In this document: piece after piece, positions 26,697 to 35,612 of the stretch
Position numbering within the stretch: the stretch's first letter is position 1
Layout: the number at the start of each line of letters is the position of its first letter
Assembly: GCA_040752355.1 (NCBI GenBank)
Contig: JBFMHE010000016.1
Coordinates: forward strand, 26,635-90,634
Length of the DNA: 64,000 nt
Reading direction: 5' to 3'
Source: Nitrospirota bacterium
GTDB lineage: Bacteria > Nitrospirota > Thermodesulfovibrionia > Thermodesulfovibrionales > Dissulfurispiraceae
Position numbers and translations under genes: made by a program
The notes under the pieces: model-generated
Database searches by the model: none
The model's input: only the letters and a program-made list of their open reading frames with translations
What the model was told of the DNA's origin: nothing

Positions 26697-27791
26697 TTAC
26701 GGGATGTTGAAGGGTATCGAGGGAGCGGGCAGCTCGACCTCCCTCTTCCGGTAGCAGGGCGTCTTCGGCGAGCGCATGCCATTGCCGTCGACGACCGCCA
26801 GGAGAGCATCGGCGTGGCACTGTTCGAGCTTGAAGCCGTGCCTGGCGGCGCTTGCGGCAGCGGCGAGCATCTTTTTCCGCGCTGCCCCGGTCTTTCCCTC
26901 CATGAAAAGCAGCTCGCCGAGAGCGAGGTCGCAGTAGACGATCCCCCGGGGGTCCTTCGTCATCCTGAAGTTCCGGAGCGCCTTCTGGATAGAGGAGCGC
27001 GCCTTCGCGCTCTCTCCCTTCATCTTGTAGAGCGTCGCGATGCTCCACAGGGTGTACGAATAGCTCACCCGGTCGCCGATCTTCTCGTAGAGCCGCGTCG
27101 CCTTGCTGAAGTGCCTCATCGCATCCGCATACCGGTGGAGCATGCGGTAGGCGTTGCCGATGCCGCAATGCGAGTAGGCGGCGCCGAAGGTGTCCTTCTG
27201 GGCCCTGAACATGCTGTTCGCCTGCCGATAGTAGGAGAGCGAGACTTCGGATTTTCCGGCGATCCGGTGCGTGCCCCCCAGCCCGCAGAGCGCATACGCC
27301 ATTCCCGAATCAAAGCAGAGGGAGGAGAAGAGATCGCGCGACTCCTCGAACCGCTCTATCGCCTTCCCGATATCCCCGGCCACGCGCAGCGCGCCGGCCT
27401 CGGCCCAGAGCGAGAAGGCCACCCCTTTCGTGTCGTTCTCTTTGCGGTAGGTCTTGCGGGCCGTGGTGATGAACCGCACCGCCTCTTTCCACATCCCGAT
27501 AGCCCGCAGCGAAAGGCCCATGCCCACCATGCAGTCGGCAGCGGTCAGCCTGTTGCCCAGGGCCTCGGACGATTCGAGGGCCTCCTCATAGTGCCGGATC
27601 GCGAGATCGAAATCGCCGGTCATCCGGGAGATATCGGCGATCGCGAGCGTAGCGTCGAGGACACCGTCCAGGTGATGGTGCCGCTTGCTGAGCGACAGCG
27701 CGCGGCGAAAGCGCTTCAGGGCCTCCTTGTAGGCGGCGCGCTCGCGCAAGCTTTCGGCTTCTCTTATCAAGGCGTAGATTTTTTCTTCCAT
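26697..27791 (-). CDS. TPR-repeat protein of unknown function
   Basis: 364 residues built almost wholly of tetratricopeptide-like helical pairs, for example RAAYKEALKRFRRALSLSKR, DFDLAIRHYEEALESSEALG and HRYADAMRHFSKATRLYEKI, about eight repeats. There is no signal peptide or enzyme domain. It probably serves as a protein-binding scaffold. It stands between pgsA and rpe in the same direction. Confidence 0.75.
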   Translation of the reverse strand: MEEKIYALIREAESLRERAAYKEALKRFRRALSLSKRHHHLDGVLDATLAIADISRMTGDFDLAIRHYEEALESSEALGNRLTAADCMVGMGLSLRAIGMWKEAVRFITTARKTYRKENDTKGVAFSLWAEAGALRVAGDIGKAIERFEESRDLFSSLCFDSGMAYALCGLGGTHRIAGKSEVSLSYYRQANSMFRAQKDTFGAAYSHCGIGNAYRMLHRYADAMRHFSKATRLYEKIGDRVSYSYTLWSIATLYKMKGESAKARSSIQKALRNFRMTKDPRGIVYCDLALGELLFMEGKTGAARKKMLAAAASAARHGFKLEQCHADALLAVVDGNGMRSPKTPCYRKREVELPAPSIPFNIP

Positions 27792-27816
27792 TCGGTTTCC
27801 TTTATCTTTTCCGGAG

Positions 27817-28476
27817 CTACAGTCCGTTCAGGGTCTCCCTGAGCTCCCGCATCAGGCCCCTGTAGTCGTCGGCGTGAAAAAAGGCGGAGCCCATCACCAG
27901 GATGTCCGCGCCTGCTGCCGCGACCTCCCGCGCATTGTCGGGCTTCACCCCGCCGTCCACCTCGATGAGCGCCGTGCCGCCGCGCTCCCTCACGGCGGCC
28001 TTCAGCGCCGTTATCTTGCCGAGCACGAAGGGAATGAACTTCTGCCCTCCGAATCCCGGGTTTACCGACATGAGGAGCACCATATCGAGATCGGCGAGGA
28101 TATGGTCGAGGCTGGCGAGCGGCGTCGCCGGGTTCAGCGATACGCCTGCCTTGACGCCGCTCTCCTTGATCCGCTGGACGGTCCGGTGGAGGTGAACGCT
28201 CGCCTCGACATGGACCGTCAGGTAGTCGGCCCCGGCAGCGACGAAGTCTCCCAGGTACTTGTCCGGGTTCTCGATCATGAGATGCACGTCGAGCGGCATG
28301 CTCGTCATCGTGCGGATGCCCTCGACCACGGCAGGCCCGATCGTGATGTTCGGCACAAAATGGCCGTCCATGATATCCAGGTGGAGCAGGTCCGCACCCG
28401 AGGCCTCCACCGCCTCGATCTCGGCGCCGAGCCGCATGAAATCGGCGGACAGAATGGATGGCGCGATCTTGATCAC
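27817..28476 (-). CDS. rpe: Ribulose-phosphate 3-epimerase
   Basis: 219 residues. Interconverts ribulose-5-phosphate and xylulose-5-phosphate. It has the N-terminal IAPSILSADF, HLDIMDGHFVPNITIGP with metal ligands, MTSMPLDVHLMIENP, SVNPGFGGQKFI, and LIEVDGGVKPDNA. The start overlaps the PASTA gene stop by 4 bp. Confidence 0.97.
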   Translation of the reverse strand: MIKIAPSILSADFMRLGAEIEAVEASGADLLHLDIMDGHFVPNITIGPAVVEGIRTMTSMPLDVHLMIENPDKYLGDFVAAGADYLTVHVEASVHLHRTVQRIKESGVKAGVSLNPATPLASLDHILADLDMVLLMSVNPGFGGQKFIPFVLGKITALKAAVRERGGTALIEVDGGVKPDNAREVAAAGADILVMGSAFFHADDYRGLMRELRETLNGL

Positions 28477-29051
28477 CGTTCCTCCTTGTTCGCTTCTGTC
28501 TTGGGTATCGCCTGCTCGGCAGGCGTCGCCTTCGCTGCGGGGGGCTCCGGGGCATCGCCGAGGCTGACGATCACGCTGAAGAGATCGCCGCCTCCCTCGT
28601 TCGATTCAGGCCGCTGCGCAAGGATGATGTTCCGGGGCGTCCTGTCCGAGTGGACATAGATGACCCTCCCGATCCTGATGCCCTTGCCGCTCAGGAGCGA
28701 CTCGGCCCGTTCGAGAGGCTGCCCCACAACGTCAGGCACATATTGTACCCTCGGGCCCTTGCTCAGCACAATCCCGATCTCCCGTCCCGACTTGACCTTG
28801 CTCCCGGGAGGAATGTCCTGCCGCAGGATGTCCCCCTGGTGGACATAGGAGTCGTAATCCTCTCCCTCGAGCCGGAGGTAGAGGCCTTTGTTGCGGAGGA
28901 GCTCGTTCGCCTCGATCATTCCCTTTGCCCGCAGGTCCGGCACGGCAACGGTCCTGCTGAAGCTGAGCAGCTTGAAGGTAATATGGCCGGAGGCGATGCC
29001 GAGGACGAGCAGGATGGTGAGGTACAGCGGTATCGTTATTAACTTCCTCAT
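28473..29051 (-). CDS. PASTA-domain membrane protein
   Basis: About 192 residues from the ATG at 29051. One N-terminal membrane helix (IPLYLTILLVLGIASGHIT) is followed by two PASTA units (VAVPDLRAKGMIEANELLRN and VQYVPDVVGQPLERAESLLSG) and a Pro/Ala-rich tail. PASTA domains bind peptidoglycan or muropeptides. No kinase domain is attached. The place between rsmB and rpe is a conserved order in several deep-branching Gram-negatives. Confidence 0.85.
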   Translation of the reverse strand: MRKLITIPLYLTILLVLGIASGHITFKLLSFSRTVAVPDLRAKGMIEANELLRNKGLYLRLEGEDYDSYVHQGDILRQDIPPGSKVKSGREIGIVLSKGPRVQYVPDVVGQPLERAESLLSGKGIRIGRVIYVHSDRTPRNIILAQRPESNEGGGDLFSVIVSLGDAPEPPAAKATPAEQAIPKTEANKEER

Positions 29052-29106
29052 GTATCCTTGATGCAGCACTGCTCAGGCCCGCGCTGCTCTCCTGGTCTCT
29101 CTCTTT

Positions 29107-30510
29107 TCAGGCCCTTCTCAGCCGGGCAGCGAAGAAGCCGTCCATCTCGTGCCGGTGGGGAAAGGTCCGGTAGAAAACACGCCCCGAATCCATGACCTCA
29201 AAGGGCCGCAAGAACTCATAGTCGCCCTTTATAATACTAAAATCCGGCGACTTCTGTAAAAACGCCCCGATGACCTCCTCCCCCTCTTCCGGCTCGGTGG
29301 AGCAGACGGCGTAGACCATGGTCCCCCCTGCTCGCAGCAGGCGGGAGACCGAGAGCAGCAGCTCGAGCTGCCGCTCTTTGAACCGTCCGAGATCGCCTCT
29401 CTGGTGGCGGTACTTCACGTCCGGGTTCCTCCGGATCACCCCCAGGGATGAACAGGGCGCATCGAGGAGAATCCGATCGAAGCAGCCGAGCTCCGCCCCG
29501 GTCAGCTCGTTCGCATCGCGGTGCAGTATCCGCACCGACCTGATCCCCAGCCGCGTTATGTTCTCTTCGAGCTGCGGCAGCCGCTTCGCTTCGGCCTCGA
29601 CCGCCACCACCTCTCCCCGGTCTCCCATCAGCCGGGCGAGGTGCGTGGTCTTCCCTCCCGGCGCAGCAGCCGCGTCGAGCACCCGCTCCCCGGGCGACGG
29701 ATTGAGGAGATAGCCGACGAGCTGCGCTGCTTCGTCCTGCACGACAAAAGGGAAGTCCACCGCCTCCGACAGCTCGCTCACCGAATGCAGCTCATTCAGG
29801 GTGATGCCTGCGGGAGAGAAGCGGGTCGGGTGCGCCGCTATCCTTTTTTCTGCCAGGAGCTGCAAGGCCCGCTCGCGCGCGCCCTCGCCGTCCACCCGTA
29901 TGGTGAGCGGCGGCACTTCGTTATTCTTCCGCGCGAGGCCGAGCGCCTCATCGGCGCCGAACCGCGCCGCCCACCGCTTCACGAGCCAGCGCGGATGGGA
30001 GGTGATAAGGGAGATATAATCGACCGGGTCGTCCTGCGGCGGTTCAGCCATCGCCTCTCTCGCCCGCAGGAAGCTCCTCAGCACCCCGTTGACCAGCGCC
30101 TCCCTTCCCGTGCGGTTCTTCTCGATCTCCACCGCTTCGTTCACCACCGCCCACTCGGGCACACGCATCGAGTGCAGCTGGTAGACAGCGAGACGCAGAT
30201 TGTTCCGGGTCACCGGGGACAGCCCCGTCGGTTTTCTCAGAAAAGGGGCGAGCAGCCAGTCGAGGTAGTCGCGGTTGCGGAGGACGCCGTACACCAGCTC
30301 CATGAGGAACGACCGCTCCCGCCGGTCGAGCCCCTCTCCCGTCTCGTCGAGCGCCTCCTTCGGTTTCCGGGCCCTGTCGAATACGGCGTGGAGGACGAGC
30401 ACCGCCTTTTCCCGCGTCGAGGAAGCAGCGGTATTCTCCGCCGTTTTCCCGGGCTTCCCGGGCTTCTCAGCCTTCACTGTCCGCTTATATCTCTTCCTCT
30501 GCAGAACCAT
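29107..30510 (-). CDS. rsmB: 16S rRNA (cytosine-967-C5)-methyltransferase
   Basis: 467 residues. An N-terminal NusB-like RNA-binding domain (AVLVLHAVFDRARKPKEAL, MELVYGVLRNRDYLDWLLAP) precedes a SAM-dependent methyltransferase domain with DAAAAPGGKTTHLARLMG. The active-site segments are DAPCSSLGVIRRNPDVKYR and VYAVCSTEPEEGEEVI, which carry the two catalytic Cys. Confidence 0.95.
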   Translation of the reverse strand: MVLQRKRYKRTVKAEKPGKPGKTAENTAASSTREKAVLVLHAVFDRARKPKEALDETGEGLDRRERSFLMELVYGVLRNRDYLDWLLAPFLRKPTGLSPVTRNNLRLAVYQLHSMRVPEWAVVNEAVEIEKNRTGREALVNGVLRSFLRAREAMAEPPQDDPVDYISLITSHPRWLVKRWAARFGADEALGLARKNNEVPPLTIRVDGEGARERALQLLAEKRIAAHPTRFSPAGITLNELHSVSELSEAVDFPFVVQDEAAQLVGYLLNPSPGERVLDAAAAPGGKTTHLARLMGDRGEVVAVEAEAKRLPQLEENITRLGIRSVRILHRDANELTGAELGCFDRILLDAPCSSLGVIRRNPDVKYRHQRGDLGRFKERQLELLLSVSRLLRAGGTMVYAVCSTEPEEGEEVIGAFLQKSPDFSIIKGDYEFLRPFEVMDSGRVFYRTFPHRHEMDGFFAARLRRA

Positions 30511-30606
30511 GTTTGTACCCTATTACCACAAACAACAACGTCGGTGAGAGGGGGCGGGGAATGGTACGCGAGCGGTATGGTGAGCTTGCAGGAGGACATT
30601 GTGTTT

Positions 30607-31137
30607 TTACCGGTCACGTCCGAAGAAGGTGATCGCCTCTTTCACCCGCTCGAGGTCGACGCGCGTGTTGCGGCAGGGACCGAAGGGCCGCTCGTTCGGT
30701 ATGCCGAGCACCGGGAGCGGGTAGGTGTCGACGATGCCGCTGCTCAGGTCGCGTTCGCAGGCGACGGCGATGATGGCCTCGGGTCTGATATCGCTCACGA
30801 TCCGCCGCGCGAGGTTTCCCCCGGTGGCGACGAAGAGCTTCAGGTCGTATTCCTCCGCGATCCGGAGCAGGTCGCTGATCTCGCAGCGGCCGCAGCGCTT
30901 GCAGTTGCGGATGTCGTTCGTGATGCGCACATCGCACTCGTTCACCTGCAGGCAGTGCGGCAGCAGGAGCAGCAGCCGCTTGGTCCGGTACCGCTCGGGC
31001 TCGGCCCTGATGAGCCGGTTGTTGAGGTCGATCACCACCCGCTGAAGACGCTCTTTCCGGTCCTTGAAAAAAGCCCCGGCGAGCATCAGCAGGGGATAGA
31101 GCACCTTCAGCACCACGCCCCTAAGAAAAGGTCTCAT
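30607..31137 (-). CDS. DUF116 family protein, Cys-rich
   Basis: 176 residues. An N-terminal membrane-like stretch (VVLKVLYPLLMLAGAFF) is followed by LLLLPHCLQVNECDVRITND and CKRCGRCEISDLLRI, an Fe-S-like Cys set. AIIAVACERDLSSGIVDTYPLPVLGIPNERPFGPC continues the DUF116 signature. The role is unknown. It overlaps fmt by about 17 bp. Confidence 0.85.
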   Translation of the reverse strand: MRPFLRGVVLKVLYPLLMLAGAFFKDRKERLQRVVIDLNNRLIRAEPERYRTKRLLLLLPHCLQVNECDVRITNDIRNCKRCGRCEISDLLRIAEEYDLKLFVATGGNLARRIVSDIRPEAIIAVACERDLSSGIVDTYPLPVLGIPNERPFGPCRNTRVDLERVKEAITFFGRDR

Positions 31138-32044
31138 GTCCCTCTCGCAAACGCCTGCCCGCGATGAACGCCTCCGCAGGCATCGCCTTTTTCCCTTCCG
31201 GCTGGAGCATCTCGATCTTCAGGAGTCCCTTCCCGGCGCCGACGATCAGCTCTCCCCGTGAGGCCTTCTCGATGCGTCCCGGCACACCGCTGCCCTCGAC
31301 CGGCCGCGCCCTGGTGATCTTTATCATTTCATCATTAAGATACGTGAACGCCGAAGGCCAGGGATACATGCCCCTCACGAAATTGGAGAGCTCTTCCGCG
31401 CTCCGGCTCCAGTCGACCCTGCCCTCCTCTTTCCGGAGGGGCGGCGCGTAGGTAGCCTCCCCGGTCTGGGGGACAGGGGTTATGGTACCGGCCCTCAGAC
31501 CCCTGATCGTCTCGATCAGGGTCTTCGCCCCGAGCTCGGCCAGCTTCGCGAAGAGCGTCTCGGTCGTATCGTCGCGGGTAAGGGGAATCTCCGCGCGGAG
31601 CAGCATGTCGCCCGTATCCATGCCGGTATCCATGAGCATCGTCGTGACGCCGGTTACCGTATCGCCGTTGAGGATCGCCCGTTGAATCGGCGCCGCGCCG
31701 CGGTAGCGGGGGAGGAGCGAGCCGTGGACGTTGATGCAGCCGCGCTCCGGCAGGGCGAGTATCTCTTTCGGCAGGATCTTTCCGTAGGCGACGACGACGA
31801 TAAACTCGGGAGCGATCTCCCGGAGCAGGGCGTAGAACTCCTCGTTCCTGATCTTCGCGGGCTGGGCCACCCTGATGCCGTGTTTCAGGCTGAGCTCCTT
31901 GACCGGCGGCGAAGAGAGCTGGTGTCCGCGGCCCTTCACCTTGTCGGGCTGGGTGACCACGAGGGCCACCTGTTCTCCCGCATCGATAAGCGCCTGGAGC
32001 GAGGGGACGGCGAAGGCGGGAGTGCCGAAGAAGATCAATGCCAC
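31121..32044 (-). CDS. fmt: Methionyl-tRNA formyltransferase
   Basis: 307 residues. Formylates initiator Met-tRNA using 10-formyl-THF. It has the N-terminal LIFFGTPAFAVPSLQALI and the folate-site NVHGSLLPRYRGAAPIQRAI. LMDTGMDTGDML, and the C-terminal RNA-binding domain from about residue 205, follow. It is next to def, its functional partner. Confidence 0.97.
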   Translation of the reverse strand: MALIFFGTPAFAVPSLQALIDAGEQVALVVTQPDKVKGRGHQLSSPPVKELSLKHGIRVAQPAKIRNEEFYALLREIAPEFIVVVAYGKILPKEILALPERGCINVHGSLLPRYRGAAPIQRAILNGDTVTGVTTMLMDTGMDTGDMLLRAEIPLTRDDTTETLFAKLAELGAKTLIETIRGLRAGTITPVPQTGEATYAPPLRKEEGRVDWSRSAEELSNFVRGMYPWPSAFTYLNDEMIKITRARPVEGSGVPGRIEKASRGELIVGAGKGLLKIEMLQPEGKKAMPAEAFIAGRRLREGHETFS

Positions 32045-32093
32045 GGGATCATCACCTTTTCCGGCTCATCGTTCGGCTCCCATGGTCGGGCCT

Positions 32094-32612
32094 CTACGCC
32101 TTGAGCTGCGCTTCCTTGAGGGCTTTGAAGTACCGCTTCTTGAAGAACTCTCTCTTGATGGAGCTGAGCCGGTCGACGATCAGCACGCCTTCGAGGTGGT
32201 CGATCTCGTGCTGCAGCGCTATGGCGAGCAGTCCCTCGGCTTCGAACTGGAGGGGCGCGCCGTTTCTGTCGAGGGCTTTTACGACGACTCTCCCGGCCCG
32301 CTTTATGGTTACCAGGTGGCCGGGGATGCTGAGGCAGCCCTCTTCGGAGTCGACGAAGTCGTCGGCCTCGACGATCTCGGGATTGACGAGGACCATCAGC
32401 GGATGCTTCTCGTCCCGCGTGCTCACATCGAGGACAATAAGCCGTTTCGATACGCCGACCTGCGGCGCTGCAAGGCCGACGCCAGGGGCAGCGTACATCG
32501 TCTCGACCATATCGTCGATGAGCCGCTGCAGATCGCCGTCCATATTTTTTACCGGGAGCGCCTTGCCCTTCAAAACGTCGTCAGGGTAGGTTTTGATCTC
32601 TAGAACTGCCAT
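32094..32612 (-). CDS. def: Peptide deformylase
   Basis: 172 residues. Removes N-formyl groups from new proteins. All three motifs are present: GVGLAAPQVG, EEGCLSIPG (metal Cys) and QHEIDHLEG (two metal His and the catalytic Glu). It is the first gene of def-fmt-DUF116-rsmB. Confidence 0.97.
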   Translation of the reverse strand: MAVLEIKTYPDDVLKGKALPVKNMDGDLQRLIDDMVETMYAAPGVGLAAPQVGVSKRLIVLDVSTRDEKHPLMVLVNPEIVEADDFVDSEEGCLSIPGHLVTIKRAGRVVVKALDRNGAPLQFEAEGLLAIALQHEIDHLEGVLIVDRLSSIKREFFKKRYFKALKEAQLKA

Positions 32613-32639
32613 GTGAAATTATACCACACCATCAAAATG

Positions 32640-32755
32640 CAAAACCGTAATGCGTAATCCGTAACGCGTAACGGGTACAAAGAAAATAGAATAAAAGCCT
32701 GGATAAAATTAGGCGGTTACTGATTACGCGTCACGCGTTACGGCTTTTCGAATTT
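32640..32755. repeat. Word-repeat inverted element (CGTAATGCGTAATCC family)
   Basis: Left: AACCGTAATGCGTAATCCG and CGTAACGCGTAACGGG. Right: TTACTGATTACGCGTCACGC and GTTACGGC in inverted sense, about 30 bp apart. It lies in the gap between the methyltransferase gene and def. Confidence 0.7.
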
Positions 32756-32759
32756 GTCG

Positions 32760-33983
32760 TTAGAAGGTCGGCATCGGCGTCGCGCCCCATTCATTGTAGC
32801 CGGAGGTGACCACGACGGCTATGATCTCGCGGGTGTCTGCATCCACATCCACCAGCAGCTCGGGCTCTCTCTTCACTCCCACGGCGAGGAGGGCGTCGCG
32901 GCCGACAGGGTCCCCGCTGCCGTCGGTGACCTTGACGAAGATGAAGCGCTCCACTTCGATGCGCCACTCTTCGGCTTCAGCGCCGATGAGCCCGAAGAAC
33001 CTGAAGAAAAGCCTGAAGAACCTCCCGAGACCGCCCGGGGGATGGGTCTTCTGCCATTCCAGGATGTCGGGGAAGCTCCTGATGAACTCGTCCGAGAACC
33101 TCCTCTTCTCTTCGGTGACGAGGGCGTTCAGAAAATAGTCCCCGGGGATCAGGTAGGCGAGGTTCACCCGGCGCTCTTTTGCGAGGAATTCCCGCACGCG
33201 CGCGTCGGCAATAACCTTCTCGTAGAGCCCCCTCACCTCCGCCTGCGGACGCGGGAAGACGGGGATAACGGTCTCCCGGTCGATCGCGACCTTCGGCACC
33301 TGGGCAACGGCATACGTCCGTACTCCCCAGGCGAGCGCGACCGACAGGACGAGCGCTGCGGCATAGGCGGCGAGAATGCCGGCCCAGCGGGGGGATATCC
33401 AGCCGAAGAGCGCCCGGAAGACCTTCCCGCCCGGCTCGCCGGGAAGGAACATCGGCGTCCTCGCCATATACTCTTCATACGAGACGCCGAACCTGTGGCG
33501 CATGCGCGACTCCTCGTGCCGGGCGAGGAGGTAATAGACGAAGAGCATCGTTATGTAGAGGATGAGGACAATGAACCGCGGCCAGTAGATGAGCAGGCCG
33601 AAGCCGGAGATCGCGAGGAAGAGATACTGGGGATGGCGGATGTACGAGTACATCCATCCCTTGAGCACCCCCCGCTTGACGAGCTTGACGTAGTAGAGCG
33701 GGAGAGCGGTCAGCAGGAAGAGCGCCAGCCCCGCGATGAAGAGGATCTGGAGGTAGAGGATGCCGGCGATCACCGGGTCGTTGGTGAAGACCATGTGGGG
33801 GAGAAAGAATTCGGTGGTCCATGCCGTCAGGGGAGAGGAGGCGAGGAGCCCGAGGAGCGGCGCATAGACCGAATAGAAGTAGACCGCGAAGGGGCTGATC
33901 ATGATGAGGATCTCGAAGGTGATGAGGAGATATGCCGCTATGGTGCCTGCCAGGACATAGTGCTGCGATCTCTTGGTCGTCAT
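32760..33983 (-). CDS. Membrane methyltransferase-like protein (PEMT/ICMT type) with large C-terminal domain
   Basis: 407 residues. Five or six membrane helices in the first half include the phospholipid / isoprenylcysteine methyltransferase signature: SYIRHPQYLFLAISGFGLL, then ARHEESRMRHRFGVSYEEYM. After a further helix (ILAAYAAALVLSVALAWGV) comes a soluble region of about 170 residues with no recognised fold (EKVIADARVREFLAKERRVN to GYNEWGATPMPTF). Neither substrate nor the job of the extra domain can be told from sequence. Confidence 0.75.
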   Translation of the reverse strand: MTTKRSQHYVLAGTIAAYLLITFEILIMISPFAVYFYSVYAPLLGLLASSPLTAWTTEFFLPHMVFTNDPVIAGILYLQILFIAGLALFLLTALPLYYVKLVKRGVLKGWMYSYIRHPQYLFLAISGFGLLIYWPRFIVLILYITMLFVYYLLARHEESRMRHRFGVSYEEYMARTPMFLPGEPGGKVFRALFGWISPRWAGILAAYAAALVLSVALAWGVRTYAVAQVPKVAIDRETVIPVFPRPQAEVRGLYEKVIADARVREFLAKERRVNLAYLIPGDYFLNALVTEEKRRFSDEFIRSFPDILEWQKTHPPGGLGRFFRLFFRFFGLIGAEAEEWRIEVERFIFVKVTDGSGDPVGRDALLAVGVKREPELLVDVDADTREIIAVVVTSGYNEWGATPMPTF

Positions 33984-34139
33984 TGTTGCCCCCGTTTTAT
34001 CTGCATAGTGAGCGGGGAAAGAGGCGGAGAATAGTACGCTCGCATACCATTCCCCGCCCCTCTCCCAGGGCTCGGTGTATTAGCGATTCTGAATATATTT
34101 AAGTATACGATCTTGAAACATCGAATATAAGAGGGGGCA

Positions 34140-34350
34140 TACACAAATCGTAGCGTAAAGGGAATGCAGCCAGGGCAAACGCACCGAAGAGGAAAGGGAC
34201 CGAGGCGGGGCATTTGCGCTCATTCTCGACGGGCATCCGGCCCGTCTCCGAGGCGGGTCAGCCCGCTCCGCCTTCCATGGCTCCGCTCGGGCTGCCCATG
34301 CCGCTCCAAATGCTCCGCCTCGGTCCCTTTCCTCCATGCGGCTGCCCTGC
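34140..34350. other. Highly structured gene-free region with 28-bp inverted repeat
   Basis: The 372-bp gap between the methyltransferase and AdoMet synthetase genes holds no convincing gene. Arms 34189-34216 and 34307-34334 are inverted copies differing at one base (GAGGAAAGGGACCGAGGCGG on the left). They enclose smaller hairpins such as GACGGGC/GCCCGTC near 34228-34247 and GCGGG/CCCGC near 34252-34266. It could be a processed RNA, a terminator complex or a small non-autonomous element. Confidence 0.55.
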
Positions 34351-34355
34351 AGGGT

Positions 34356-35558
34356 TCAGCAGACGGGGTATTTGCCTTTGCTGAGGTCGCTGCAGAGCCT
34401 GCTTATCCCTGCGAGCTCGCTCCGGAAGAGCTCCTCGGCTCTCTTCCTCACATCGCCGAGCGTCCTCCCTTTCTCGGGGAGTATCTGGGCCGCAGCGGTC
34501 TGGGGCCGGTCGATGGGCGTGCCGATCCTGCTCAGGAGGAGGACATACACCTCCCGAATGCCCTCGATCTTTTCGTAGAGCTCCCGCGCGATCTTGTGGG
34601 CGAGGACGTTGTAGATCTTTCCGACATGGCTCACCGGGTTCTTTCCCGCCGCTGCCTCGGTGCCGAGGGGCCGGTTCAGGGAGATGAGCCCGTTCACGCG
34701 GTTCCCGCGGCCCACCTGGCCTGAATCCGCATCTTCCGCCGAGGTGCCGAGGAGGCTCAGATAGACGCCGCCCAATCCCCTCCCTTGTTCGTCGAGGGTG
34801 TTGCAGTGCACGGTTATCCGCTTGAAGCCCTCCACGCCTGCAAGGAACCGTTTCATCTCGTCGAGGATGATCTCCTTGCGGGCGAAGTAGTCGTCTTCCG
34901 ATCGCAGGTAACCGGCGATGAGCGGCATCGCGACGGTGAGGTCGAGCGCCTTTCCCTCCCGCAGTCCCATCACCTTGATATCCTCTCCGGTGTCGGGATA
35001 GCGCGCCTTGAACCGCCTGGAGTTGAGGTACCGTTCGAGATCGAGCACCACCCGCTCCGCAGGGCTCAGCGGGTAGTAGCCGACCGCGGCAGAAGTGTCG
35101 TTGGCCGCCCTGACCTTGCCGCGGCGCTGGAAGATATCGGTCAGCTCTTCCGAGCCCGGGGCGAGGACCACCCGGTACTTCATGTGGCGCACGGGATCGA
35201 TGCGGGGCATGTTCCGCTTGAGCCACTGTTGAGCGGCGTCGATGGCGATGTCGGCGACAGGGATCTTCTTGCCGCCGACGCCGAAGGTCGCCCGGTCGCC
35301 GATAGTGAGCTCCATCGGCTTGACGATCCTGCCGCCGCCGAAGCGCTTCTCCGCCCTGCCTGCCGCAAGGAGCCCTTTATCGATATTATGATGGAGGACG
35401 GTGCCGAATTCTTTCAGGTAGGTCTGGGAGAGGGCGACCGAGATCGCGTCCATGAGGCAGTCGCACATATAATCGGGATGCCCCGTGCCTTTGCGCTCGA
35501 CGATCTCGACCCGATGATCCGCGACCGCAGTTCCCCTGAAGGTCTCGATGCTGATCAT
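34356..35558 (-). CDS. Archaeal-type S-adenosylmethionine synthetase
   Basis: 400 residues. Makes AdoMet from methionine and ATP. It belongs to the archaeal MAT family rather than the bacterial MetK family. Recognisable parts are IVERKGTGHPDYMCDCLMDA, TVLHHNIDKGLLAAGRAE, NDTSAAVGYYPLS, GGVYLSLLGTSAEDADSGQVGRGN and SLNRPLGTEAAAGKNPVSHVGK. The form is found in archaea and in scattered bacteria, and its presence suggests ancient transfer. The window does not show whether a bacterial metK exists as well. Confidence 0.92.
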   Translation of the reverse strand: MISIETFRGTAVADHRVEIVERKGTGHPDYMCDCLMDAISVALSQTYLKEFGTVLHHNIDKGLLAAGRAEKRFGGGRIVKPMELTIGDRATFGVGGKKIPVADIAIDAAQQWLKRNMPRIDPVRHMKYRVVLAPGSEELTDIFQRRGKVRAANDTSAAVGYYPLSPAERVVLDLERYLNSRRFKARYPDTGEDIKVMGLREGKALDLTVAMPLIAGYLRSEDDYFARKEIILDEMKRFLAGVEGFKRITVHCNTLDEQGRGLGGVYLSLLGTSAEDADSGQVGRGNRVNGLISLNRPLGTEAAAGKNPVSHVGKIYNVLAHKIARELYEKIEGIREVYVLLLSRIGTPIDRPQTAAAQILPEKGRTLGDVRKRAEELFRSELAGISRLCSDLSKGKYPVC

Positions 35559-35612
35559 AGTTACAGTTTATCATACTTTTTCGCCGGGCCCTTCGATCTT
35601 TCTACCGGCTCC

